From DATGZX01 sp035296965 (GTDB lineage Bacteria > Planctomycetota > Planctomycetia > Gemmatales > Gemmataceae), in NCBI GenBank assembly GCA_035296965.1, contig DATGZX010000166.1, forward strand, positions 1 to 60,552: a DNA stretch of 60,552 nt. Direction: 5' to 3'. Each line of letters starts with the position of its first letter. The first letter of the stretch is position 1. This document shows, in pieces, positions 25,301 through 32,093 of this stretch. The notes below the pieces were generated by a model. That model was given only the letters and a program-made list of their open reading frames with translations, searched no databases and was not told the DNA's origin. The position numbers were made by a program, and so were the translations under genes.

Positions 25301-26897
25301 CTTCGACGAGACGAATCTCCAGATCGCGCATGAAACGGGTCGAGGCCATCCAGAAGTCGTCGCGCACCATCAGGAGGCACTGCACTCCACCGCCATCGCA
25401 GTGGCGCAAGGCTTGGGCGAGTGGGCAATCCTGTTGAGCCCGATTGGCGTGCAGCCATTGTTCGAACTGGTCAACAACGATCAGCACCTTCTTACCCGGC
25501 GGGCGCACTTGCCCCTGGCGGAGCGAGGCCAGCGTCTCTTTCAAATCCAGATTGGCCGACAAGGCGGGGCAGCGCTTGCGGAGCCCGTGAAGAAGACGAG
25601 TTTCGGTCTCGGCGGCGGTAGCCTCTAGGTAGACGGCCAAGACATTCTCGGAGAGGCGAGGCATCAGTCCCGCTTTCACCAGTGACGACTTACCGCAGCC
25701 CGAGGGGCCGTAGATCAAGCCGACCGAGAAGGTGCTATCCGGATCGGTTTCCTCGATGCGCGTCTTCCAGAAGCGGATGCTGTCGGGAAGTCCGTCCCGG
25801 TCGCGCGGCCCGGGGAGGAGTTCGAGAAAAAAGTTGGCGTCATGGGCATCGAAAGAACGCAGCCCTTTGGGCACGATCCTTAAGAGCGTCACCGAGTCCA
25901 TGAACCGCGCCCGGCTGTCCAGGGTTGCTTGACCGGAGGATGGAACCGCCAAGGCTGCCGTCGCGGAAGGTTGGCTCGCGTCCTTTGCATCGGGCGAGTG
26001 AGTACGGAGCGCGGACCACTCCCGCAGGTCGTCTGCCATATCTTTGGCAGTGTTATACCTCTCAGAAGCTCGTTTCGACATGGCTTTGAGGCAGATGCGT
26101 TCTAATTCCTTGGGAATGTTGTCATCGATCTGCCTGGGTGGACGCGGCTCGAAAGTTCTGATCTGCTCCAGAAGTTCATCTACAGATTGCGCGCGAAAGG
26201 GCTTGCGACGCGTCAACAGCTCATAAAGGATCACGCCCAGGCTGAAGATATCGGAACGGCCATCGACTCTGTGACCTTCGCCGCGCGCTTGCTCCGGGCT
26301 CATGTAAGCGGGAGTGCCGGCATATCTGTGGTCCTGGCCGACGCTTCCTTCCCGAAGCGCCAGTCCGAAGTCGACGACATACGGCTTACCGGCGCGATCG
26401 AGCAGGATGTTGCCGGGCTTGATGTCCCGGTGGACCACCGCAAGGCGATGCGCGTGCTGCAGCGCCTCGGCCACCGTGGCCACCAGCTCCGCGGCCTGGG
26501 CAACGGAAGGTGGATCATCCTTGATCTTCAGCGCCAGCGTGCCGCCTTCGATATATTTCGAGACGACGAAGAAGACGCAATCCTCAGTCTGTCCGATATC
26601 GAAAACGGGAACGATGCTGGGATGATCGAGCCTAGCGGCAGTTCGGGCCTCGGCCAGATAAGCGAGGGCGTCACTCGGTCGATGCACCAAAGTGGCGTGA
26701 GGCACCTTGATGGCGACCTGACGCTCCAATTGATCGTCTTGAGCGAGATAGACGACACCGAAGCCACCTTGGCCGATTGTCTTTTCGACTCGATAACGTC
26801 CGATCGATTTGGGCAGTTCGGAGGACGCCGCCCCGCCTGCCACGGTTTCGGCCATTTCCTGCTGCCAGGGACCCGTTTGCTCTGAATGGTTTCTCAT
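22350..26897 (-). CDS. Ser/Thr protein kinase - P-loop ATPase - FGE-sulfatase-domain protein
   Basis: This protein is about 1515 residues. An N-terminal kinase (about 30-300) has the glycine loop GQGGFGVVYLA, the lysine in VAIKVPHA, HRDIKPGN and VDFGLA, then GTPAYMSPEQA. A P-loop ATPase follows, with Walker A GPSGCGKSSLVKAG (about 400) and VLIVVDQFEQW (about 470). A membrane segment (LILLAGFLLASALGMGIL) lies near 820, a HEAT-like helical part at about 850-1230, and a C-terminal FGE-sulfatase domain (FLMGSP, then LPTEAEWEYASR and GNVMDWCQDRYG) from about 1255. The kinase and ATPase would be cytoplasmic and the FGE-like domain outside. Start sites are uncertain: ATG 26897, ATG 26855 or GTG 26945. 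An in-frame repeat-derived insert lies at 24700-24790. Confidence 0.88.
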   Translation of the reverse strand: MRNHSEQTGPWQQEMAETVAGGAASSELPKSIGRYRVEKTIGQGGFGVVYLAQDDQLERQVAIKVPHATLVHRPSDALAYLAEARTAARLDHPSIVPVFDIGQTEDCVFFVVSKYIEGGTLALKIKDDPPSVAQAAELVATVAEALQHAHRLAVVHRDIKPGNILLDRAGKPYVVDFGLALREGSVGQDHRYAGTPAYMSPEQARGEGHRVDGRSDIFSLGVILYELLTRRKPFRAQSVDELLEQIRTFEPRPPRQIDDNIPKELERICLKAMSKRASERYNTAKDMADDLREWSALRTHSPDAKDASQPSATAALAVPSSGQATLDSRARFMDSVTLLRIVPKGLRSFDAHDANFFLELLPGPRDRDGLPDSIRFWKTRIEETDPDSTFSVGLIYGPSGCGKSSLVKAGLMPRLSENVLAVYLEATAAETETRLLHGLRKRCPALSANLDLKETLASLRQGQVRPPGKKVLIVVDQFEQWLHANRAQQDCPLAQALRHCDGGGVQCLLMVRDDFWMASTRFMRDLEIRLVEGQNSAAVDLFPIRHAEKVLALLGQAFGALPAGGEKFGKEQRQFLEQATLGLAQEGKVNCVRLAVFAEMMKAKPWTLASLRAVGGAEGVGATYLEETFSAPTAPPEHRYRQQAVRAVLKALLPESGSDIKGHMRSYAELLEASGYAASPKEFDAVLEILDGEVRLITPTDREGVASGEWRVASEGKGNSLGIHDSPLATRHYQLTHDYLVHSLRDWLTRKQKETRRGRAELALADRASVWSARPENRQLPSFLHWVGLLWFTERKSWTESERTMMRKATRHHALRCLILLAGFLLASALGMGILQQITEHKQAAHAAGLVKRLLDANISQVPGIIVEMENQRPRIDPLLKEENARAADGSPQKLHTSLALLPVDPAQAGYLYDRLLVALPQEVPTLCDALTPYKAELLDTLWLKMAQSASGEKEQRLRAACALAKFDPDNPRWAEVQVQTANHLVNVPAVYLGTWMDSLRPVRAKLLTPLESIFRNPKRLETERSQAADILADYTSLQPDLFVQLLLDADPRQFAVLFPKLKDHSEPALNALSLELARQPPPGAKESAKEELAKRKVRAAVALLRMDRPDSIWPHLRHSPDPTLRSFLIHSFGQFGVSPSVILRRLNVEPDVSVKRALVLALGEFDSATLSPNERAQALDKLRELYIAAPDAGLHSAVQWVLRRWNQESWLEQTQMGWAQDKGKRALKIEHIRSALAIVPGQSRGPEWYVNSQGQTMVVLAGPTDFLMGSPLTEANRVPSDQLQHRERIERSFAIAATPVTVEQFLRFRKDHPYAVQFSPRKDCPINNVSWYLAAQYCNWMSQMEGLPEEEWCYLPNKDGRYEQGMKLAPRWFERSGYRLPTEAEWEYASRAEAVTSRFYGESEELLKHYGWYFANSANQSWPVADLKSNDWGLFDMLGNVMDWCQDRYGIYEPARSHQAPDVREFIIEDKDLLVIRGGSFLSTGKFLRSAARNYLKPLEERMNDGFRLARTVR
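24700..24790. repeat. GAGTGGCGA/TCGCCACTC palindromic repeat inside the kinase gene
   Basis: The stretch has ACGAGTGGCGAGTGGCGA at one end and TCGCCACTCGCCACTCCCC with further TCGCCACTC units at the other, making an imperfect hairpin. It is in frame within the kinase/ATPase gene and is translated as a low-complexity peptide (GVASGEWRVASEGKGNSLGI and on) of about 30 residues, just before the conserved LTHDYLVHSLRDWL block. It looks like a repeat that inserted without breaking the frame. Confidence 0.6.
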
Positions 26898-27294
26898 CGC
26901 TGCCGATGGGCCCTGGAGCCCGCCCCAAAAGCGGCCAGAAGACACGTCTTAGAGGTGCTCAGCCGAGTCAGAAGCGGCATGTCCGTGAACGCCGCAAATC
27001 ACGAGGTCGTGCTCCCCAATTCCCTGGGAAGGCCCCACGTGACTAGGCCAATGTCCTCGGCGAGCGGTCCTTTATTTGAGCAAGCGAGTACTCCCGCGCG
27101 CTGCGTTCGGCCATGCAACCGCCCGCAACGATATCATTGTAGCCGCGTGCGTGTCAAAACTCACGCAGGAGACGAACATCCCCGCCGGGTGCGCAACCGT
27201 TGCCCGGTAAAGGTGCCAAGCGCATCGACAGAATTTCCTTGCTTTGTCTCCGGGCGCCTTCGTACTCTACAGCGCAGGCAGGAAGGAGTTCGCC
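26898..27294. promoter_or_regulatory. Divergent region between the kinase gene and the membrane-lipid cluster
   Basis: The gap separates the minus-strand kinase from the plus-strand cluster starting at 27295 and should hold both promoters. I see no recognisable operator, hairpin or repeat. GAAGGAG just before 27295 is the ribosome-binding site of the next gene. Confidence 0.35.
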
Positions 27295-27918
27295 ATGCGC
27301 GATGATGATCCAGAGGATGGGCTGTGCCGTTTGGAGAGCTGGGCGGGAGAGGTCCGCATCAATTTGATTCGCCTGGTTGCCATCCTGCTTTTCTACGGCA
27401 ACCACCTCGTGAATTATTACTGGAGCAGCAACGACGCGGTAAGGCCTGAATACCACACGGCCATAACCTTGATTACCCTTCTCTGGGGCATCTCGGTCTT
27501 GCTGCTGTACCAGATGTTGTCTCAGCGCTGGTACCCGGCACCACTCAAGTACCTCATCACGGCCTGGGACCTTATCCTGATCACTGCCATCGTGTCCCTA
27601 TCCGGAGAAGCCAGGACCACGCTGGTTGTGGTTTATTTCCTCGTCCTTGCCGCCGCACCATTACGGCTTTCGTTAGCGTTGGTCTATTTCGCCACGTTGG
27701 GCAGCATGGCGGCAGTTCTCTTCTTTCTGGCCTACATCCGTTTCTGGTTGCAATTACCTGCGGAACGGCGTCTCTCCCGAGTAGAGCAGATCATCATCCT
27801 TCTGGCACTCGGAGGGGCTGGACTCCTGGCCGGTCAGACCGTTCGGCAGATCAGGCGTTTGCTGCGGGGTTATCCCGTCACCATGGCGGAGCCAAGGGAG
27901 ACCGAACATGCCGCATAA
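27295..27918 (+). CDS. Polytopic membrane protein of unknown function
   Basis: The 207-residue product has an acidic N-terminus (MRDDDPEDGLCRLE) and about five or six hydrophobic helices, including LIRLVAILLFYGNHLVNYYW, ITLITLLWGISVLLLYQ and IIILLALGGAGLLAGQTVRQ. The pattern resembles the membrane domains placed before signalling modules, but no catalytic module follows. I do not recognise the family. GAAGGAG lies 6-7 bases before ATG 27295. Its end overlaps the next gene by 11 bases, so the two are co-translated. It is the first gene of a four-gene, same-strand group ending in the Lgt-like gene. Confidence 0.7.
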   Translation: MRDDDPEDGLCRLESWAGEVRINLIRLVAILLFYGNHLVNYYWSSNDAVRPEYHTAITLITLLWGISVLLLYQMLSQRWYPAPLKYLITAWDLILITAIVSLSGEARTTLVVVYFLVLAAAPLRLSLALVYFATLGSMAAVLFFLAYIRFWLQLPAERRLSRVEQIIILLALGGAGLLAGQTVRQIRRLLRGYPVTMAEPRETEHAA

Positions 27919-28516
27919 CGCTGCCTGTCCGGGATGCGGGGCCAACCTGGTGATTCCCGAAGGGACGAAGTCTCCATCTCTCACTTGCCCTCAGTGCCTT
28001 GCAGCGGTAGCCGTTGCGCGCGCTGTGCAGGCTCCGAACCAGCCCGATGGATCGGGACTGCGGGCGGGCGCTGCGCCCCAGAATACACCATGCCCTCAAT
28101 GCGGCTACTCCGTACTCGGGACGTGGCGCGTCTGTCCGCAATGCGGCAATCGCCTGCGCCAGCTGCACAACATAGATGAGCATGATCTACCGGACCTCGA
28201 CGTCAGCCGGGATGAAGGGAGAGTGCGCATTGGGCTTACGCTCCTGGGAACCCTCGCCGCGCTTGGGACCCTGGGTGTGGTTATCCGGCTCATCTCGGTG
28301 GGCGAGCCCGGGCTGGCGATCCTCACGGGCGTGTTCTTGTTGTTCTTCCTTGGAGTGGCGATGGGGGGAGTGCTCCTGGTCAAGGGCGCTCGACGCCTGT
28401 CTGCCGACAATAGCGGCTGCGCCGTGGTGTTCATTGTTGTGGGAATCTGCGTGGCGGTCTTTGGGTTTGCACTGTTCGTGTTGGGTTTTGCCGTGTGTGG
28501 ATTCGCGCCGATGTAG
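27908..28516 (+). CDS. Zinc-ribbon membrane protein
   Basis: The 202-residue product has two N-terminal zinc-ribbon-like motifs: CPGCGANLVIP with CPQCLAAV, then CPQCGYSVLGTWRVCPQCGN. Three hydrophobic helices follow: GLTLLGTLAALGTLGVVIRL, GLAILTGVFLLFFLGVAMGG and CAVVFIVVGICVAVFGFALF. Zinc ribbons on short membrane proteins are common in planctomycetes and may mediate protein contacts; no enzyme activity is evident. The start overlaps the previous gene by 11 bases and the radical SAM gene begins 42 bases downstream, so it appears to belong to the same transcription unit. Confidence 0.75.
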   Translation: MPHNAACPGCGANLVIPEGTKSPSLTCPQCLAAVAVARAVQAPNQPDGSGLRAGAAPQNTPCPQCGYSVLGTWRVCPQCGNRLRQLHNIDEHDLPDLDVSRDEGRVRIGLTLLGTLAALGTLGVVIRLISVGEPGLAILTGVFLLFFLGVAMGGVLLVKGARRLSADNSGCAVVFIVVGICVAVFGFALFVLGFAVCGFAPM

Positions 28517-28558
28517 TTCGGCTCATGATGCGCCATTCTCTCTTTTCAGAAAGCCTGC

Positions 28559-29989
28559 ATGGACTCCAGCATGGCCTTGCGTGACTATACCTTCCGTGGC
28601 ACGACGCGCAGTTTGTGCCCCCATTGTCGCCGCCTCGTGGACGCCAAGATCATTGTGCGCCGCGACCGCGTTTACTTCCGCAAGCACTGTCCGGAACATG
28701 GCGTCATCGAGGATTTCGTGTGCGCGGACGTCGCCTACTATGACCGGCACGATTTCGATCAGCCGGCCCGCCTGCCGCGCGTTTTCGGCGTCGAGCCGGA
28801 GCGCGGTTGTCCTTACGATTGCGGGCTCTGCACCGAACATGAGCAACACACCTGCATCGCCCTGATTGAGATCACCTCGAGCTGCAATCTCAAATGTCCG
28901 ATGTGTTTTGCGGAGTCCGGCCCCGGAGGCCAACATCTCGATTTCGCCACCTTTACGCGCATGGTTGACCGGTACGTACATCTGGAGGGCTCGGCCGACG
29001 TGTTGCAGATCTCGGGCGGCGAGCCGACGCTTCACCCAGACCTTGCGCGCATGGCCGCCTACGCCTGCAGCAAGCCGATCGCAGCCGTAATGATCAACAC
29101 CAACGGCGTTCGTCTCGCCAAGGATCCTCGGCTCGTGGAGGCGCTGGCCGGCATGCGCCAGAAACTAGAAATCTATTTGCAATTTGACGGCTTCGAAGCG
29201 AAAGACGCGCTCGCACTGCGCGGGGAGGAATTGCTCGACATCAAGCTGCAGGCGCTCGAAAACCTTCGGCAGCATGACCTGCGCTGTACGCTTGTCTGCA
29301 CCGTTGAACATAACGCGAATCTGCATCAACTCGGCCGTATTGTCCAGTTCGGGCTGGAACGCCCGTGGGTCCGGGGTGTGAGTTTTCAATTGGCCAGCTA
29401 CTGCGGCCGGCACGTCGACCCTGTCGACCTGGAACACCGGGCAACCATGCCCGACGTCGTGAAAGCCATCGCCGCCCAGACAGACCGCTTGTTGGTCGAG
29501 GAGGACTTCTACCCGCTGCCGTGCGCGCACCCCAATTGCCACATGCTCGCTTACCTCTACCGCGGCGGCGCTCGGCCGGTTCCTATCTCCCGGATCATCG
29601 ATGTCAAGAAGCATTTGAGCCTGGTTGCCAACAGCGTCGTCTACACACCTGCGCGGGCGCGTGGACTCGCGCTCAAATACCTGGAGGGGGCCGGCGGCTG
29701 TGGCTGCGGGCCGCAAGGCTGCGGGCCGGCCGATGCGTCGCTCCAGGACTTCATCGTCAAAGCGCTCGAAGAGAAACTGAGTGGGGCCGATGTGTTCCGC
29801 ATCGTGTTGACCGCCTTTCTCGACGTGCACACCTTTGACACGCGCCGCGTCATGAAATGCTGCCTGGCGCACCTGTTGCCGAGCGGCCACATGGTGCCCT
29901 TTTGTGCTTACAACACGCTTTACCGCGATGGACACGTGCCTCTGCCGCCGCTGGGCGCTGCACGACAGAAGCTCCATGTCCGTGCGTGA
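28559..29989 (+). CDS. Radical SAM protein, MJ0619/tetraether-synthase (Tes)-like
   Basis: This 476-residue protein carries the [4Fe-4S] motif Cys109-x3-Cys113-x2-Cys116 (SCNLKCPMC). Before it comes a cysteine-rich N-terminal module (LCPHCRRLVDAKI, HCPEHGVIEDF, CPYDCGLCTEHEQHTC). SGGEPTLHPDL is the SAM-binding GGE block. This N-terminal arrangement is that of the MJ0619 family, which includes archaeal tetraether synthase (Tes) and bacterial membrane-spanning-lipid synthases that join lipid tails by C-C bonds. A further cysteine cluster (GGCGCGPQGCG) lies near residue 380. The neighbouring Lgt-like and membrane genes favour a lipid substrate, but other radical methylation roles are possible. 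Start ATG 28559 or 28571. Confidence 0.8.
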   Translation: MDSSMALRDYTFRGTTRSLCPHCRRLVDAKIIVRRDRVYFRKHCPEHGVIEDFVCADVAYYDRHDFDQPARLPRVFGVEPERGCPYDCGLCTEHEQHTCIALIEITSSCNLKCPMCFAESGPGGQHLDFATFTRMVDRYVHLEGSADVLQISGGEPTLHPDLARMAAYACSKPIAAVMINTNGVRLAKDPRLVEALAGMRQKLEIYLQFDGFEAKDALALRGEELLDIKLQALENLRQHDLRCTLVCTVEHNANLHQLGRIVQFGLERPWVRGVSFQLASYCGRHVDPVDLEHRATMPDVVKAIAAQTDRLLVEEDFYPLPCAHPNCHMLAYLYRGGARPVPISRIIDVKKHLSLVANSVVYTPARARGLALKYLEGAGGCGCGPQGCGPADASLQDFIVKALEEKLSGADVFRIVLTAFLDVHTFDTRRVMKCCLAHLLPSGHMVPFCAYNTLYRDGHVPLPPLGAARQKLHVRA

Positions 29990-30009
29990 TCTTGCAACAA
30001 GAGCGCGCT

Positions 30010-30183
30010 GGGTGGCATGCTTTCGGGCCCGAACCACCGGCGGAGACTGCCAGGCGCACAGGTCCGAAAGCATGGAGCAGCCGGCGAACTGTTCCCTTGC
30101 GTTGGGGCACGACATGCTTTCGCGGCCCCGACATGTACGCATGCGCGCGTTCGGTCCCCGCTTGGGCCGCGAAAGCATGGCAC
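30010..30183. repeat. Composite palindromic element, CATGCTTTCGGCC family (copy B)
   Basis: The left end contains GGCATGCTTTCGGGCC and the right end GGCCGCGAAAGCATGGCAC. Internal blocks GTCCGAAAGCATGGAGCAGCC and GGGGCACGACATGCTTTCGC keep the same order as in copy A (21668-21875). The element fills most of the gap between the radical SAM gene and the Lgt-like gene, so it may separate their transcripts or shape mRNA ends. Confidence 0.65.
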
Positions 30184-30226
30184 ACAAGTTCAATCTCTTG
30201 TTGCTGATTTGGGCACCCTGATTTAG

Positions 30227-30967
30227 ATGACGCCGCGTCTCCTTTACGCCTTATTCATGTTCGCAGCGCTGGCGGTATTCGTCGGCGCTCGTCGCTGGGT
30301 TGCCAAACCGCCGGAGCTGGAGCATCTCCCCTGGTGGAAGAAACTTGTGCTGGCCACGGCAGGACTGGCAGGCGGCGTCCTCGGTGCCAAGCTCCCTTTC
30401 GTCCTTACCGGCGACTATGCTGTCGCGTCCGCCCATGTTTGGTTGAGCGATGGCAAAACGATTGTCACGGGCCTGATCGGGGCATACCTTGCGGTGGAAC
30501 TCGCGAAGCTGGCCCTGGGAATCCGCATTAAAACCGGGGATACCTATGCGGTGCCCCTGGCCCTTGCCTTGGCAGTGGGGCGTTGGGGTTGCTTCTGCAA
30601 CGGCTGCTGTTACGGAACCCCGACCTCGCTGCCCTGGGGCGTAGATTTCGGCGACGGCATCTTGCGCCATCCGACGCAAATCTATGAAAGCATCTTTGAC
30701 CTTGTCATGGCGGTGATTCTTTGGGCGCTGGCGAGTCGCGCTCTCCTGCCTCGCCAGCGCCTGAAACTTTTTCTGATTGCGTACGGGTTCTACCGCCTTG
30801 CCACCGAGCTGATTCGGCCGGAACCAGTTTGGCTCTGGAATTTGACCTTCTACCAGGCGGCCTGTCTCGTCTTGATTGTCGCGTTGCTGGTGCAATGGAT
30901 CATCGACAGCCGGCGGGCCGAGCTAGCACTCAGCGCACCTGCCGTTGGGTCGAACAATGGTTGCTGA
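30227..30967 (+). CDS. Lgt-like (prolipoprotein diacylglyceryl transferase family) membrane protein
   Basis: The 246-residue product has about seven hydrophobic segments and Lgt-family landmarks: GKTIVTGLIGAYLAVELAKL, then VGRWGCFCNGCCYGTP (the GR.G.F.NG block), LPWGVDF and HPTQIYES. Classical Lgt has HGG ahead of LIG, and here that becomes VTG, so the active-site histidine is lost. The extra cysteines (GCFCNGCC) are unusual. It is therefore probably not the housekeeping Lgt but a paralogue acting on another lipid or protein. It lies 237 bases downstream of the Tes-like gene on the same strand, with only a palindromic repeat between them. Confidence 0.75.
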   Translation: MTPRLLYALFMFAALAVFVGARRWVAKPPELEHLPWWKKLVLATAGLAGGVLGAKLPFVLTGDYAVASAHVWLSDGKTIVTGLIGAYLAVELAKLALGIRIKTGDTYAVPLALALAVGRWGCFCNGCCYGTPTSLPWGVDFGDGILRHPTQIYESIFDLVMAVILWALASRALLPRQRLKLFLIAYGFYRLATELIRPEPVWLWNLTFYQAACLVLIVALLVQWIIDSRRAELALSAPAVGSNNGC

Positions 30968-31034
30968 GCCTGACTTTCCAGATCGCAAAAACTCGACTAG
31001 ACTTACCTGAGAAGTCTATGAGGATCTCTTCTAC

Positions 31035-31283
31035 ATGAAAACCAAACGCATCGGCTGATTCATCTCTGCGGATCCGAACGTATGCCACGGCAAACTCACG
31101 TTCCGGGGAACGCGCATCCTGGTGAGCGATGTCCTCGAGTTGGTCGCGGCCGGGATGGACTGGGACGACATTATCAAGGAATGCCATGGCAACATCTCGC
31201 GCCCGGCGATCGCCGAGGTGATCCGCATTGCCGGCCTGGCTATCGTGCAGCATGCGGACGAGTACCTGGAAAGGCCGATCTGA
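31035..31283 (+). pseudogene. DUF433 antitoxin-like gene with a premature TGA
   Basis: From ATG 31035 the frame reads MKTKRIG, then TGA at 31056-31058, then continues FISADPNVCHGKLTFRGTRI and LVSDVLELVAAGMDWDDII to a normal stop at 31281-31283. The second part is a typical DUF433 domain, the antitoxin half of DUF433/DUF5615 modules. A CGA to TGA change at the eighth codon would explain the break (arginine expected after RIG). No good downstream start precedes the domain. The gene ends 2 bases before the DUF5615 gene, so the pair was an operon. Confidence 0.7.
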
Positions 31284-31285
31284 GC

Positions 31286-31675
31286 GTGATCGTTTTGGAT
31301 GAGAACGTTTTCGAGAGTCAGCGCGCGCAACTGCGCTGGCAGCGGATTCGCCTCTGCCAGATTGGCCGTGATGTTGGTCGCAAAGGGATGAAGGACGACG
31401 AGATCATTCCTTTGCTGCAAAGCCTGCGGCGCCCCACGTTCGTAAGCCGTGACCGCGACTTCTTCGAAAAAACGCTACGCAACGATAGGATCTGTTTGGT
31501 CTACCTCGATGTTTGGCCGCTTGAAGTTGCTGAATACACTCGCCGTTTGCTGCGCCACGAGCATTTCAAAGCCTGGTCCCAACGCAAGGGTTGCGCCATC
31601 CCCGTCGCAGCGAGTGGAATCTCGGCTTGGCGTACGAGAACACCGCAAATTAGCCGCTACCGCTGGGTCGATTGA
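31286..31675 (+). CDS. DUF5615 PIN-like toxin
   Basis: The 129-residue product starts at GTG 31286, two bases after the antitoxin stop. The N-terminus IVLDENVFE carries the conserved Asp of Mut7-C/PIN-like (DUF5615) proteins, and TFVSRDRDFFEKT carries the second acidic cluster. These are VapC-like RNase folds and normally pair with DUF433. The usual length is about 110-130 residues, so this copy is complete. Whether it is still active without a full antitoxin is unknown. The annotation depends on the family motifs and on gene pairing. Confidence 0.75.
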   Translation: MIVLDENVFESQRAQLRWQRIRLCQIGRDVGRKGMKDDEIIPLLQSLRRPTFVSRDRDFFEKTLRNDRICLVYLDVWPLEVAEYTRRLLRHEHFKAWSQRKGCAIPVAASGISAWRTRTPQISRYRWVD

Positions 31676-32093
31676 TTCCGACCCCCTCGGAAGGCGGGCC
31701 TTGAGTCGCTGCCGCTGCTGACTGGCTGATCCATTTCTTTACCCCCCAGCACTTCGGACTGCTGGCAATGCAGGGTCGGAAGCATCGGCTCCGCTACGTT
31801 TAATAGTGGTCGGTGCTATTGCGTCGGATTCAATCCATAGCGAGAACAAGACGTGTGCCTTCGAGTAGTCGAAGGTGCATCGTGAAGAGGCACCTGGGAG
31901 CGCTGTGGTGCTCGTTGGTTGGCAAGGTGCGTCGGCGCGAATACGCTTGACGCACACTACTGCTAGCAGCACGGCCATTTCAATTCCCACGCGATTAAGA
32001 TCGCGCTTTTCAGGACGGCTCGCTTCTCCACCGTATCGCAATCGGCGAAAAAACCGTACCATTCCGCTCCTCCTGCCCCACTATTTAAGATAG
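31676..32093. repeat. Intergenic region with a degenerate MITE-like copy 3
   Basis: The right end at 31926-31960 reads GGTGCGTCGGCGCGAATACG and continues CTTGACGCACACTAC, matching the right end of the element at 7206-7372 almost exactly. The left end is eroded (ATTGCGTCGGATTCAATCC near 31819). The interior keeps AGTCGAAGGTGCA and GAGGCACCT. No gene is credible elsewhere in the gap; the promoter of the sigma fusion should lie at 31980-32090. Confidence 0.55.

Noticed and set aside
30227..30967. Annotation as the housekeeping Lgt enzyme
   Set aside because: The HGG-type histidine is missing and extra cysteines are present, so a paralogue with a different role is more likely.
31739..32062. Minus-strand frame of 107 codons
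   Set aside because: It covers a decayed repeat; there is no ribosome-binding site or recognisable domain.
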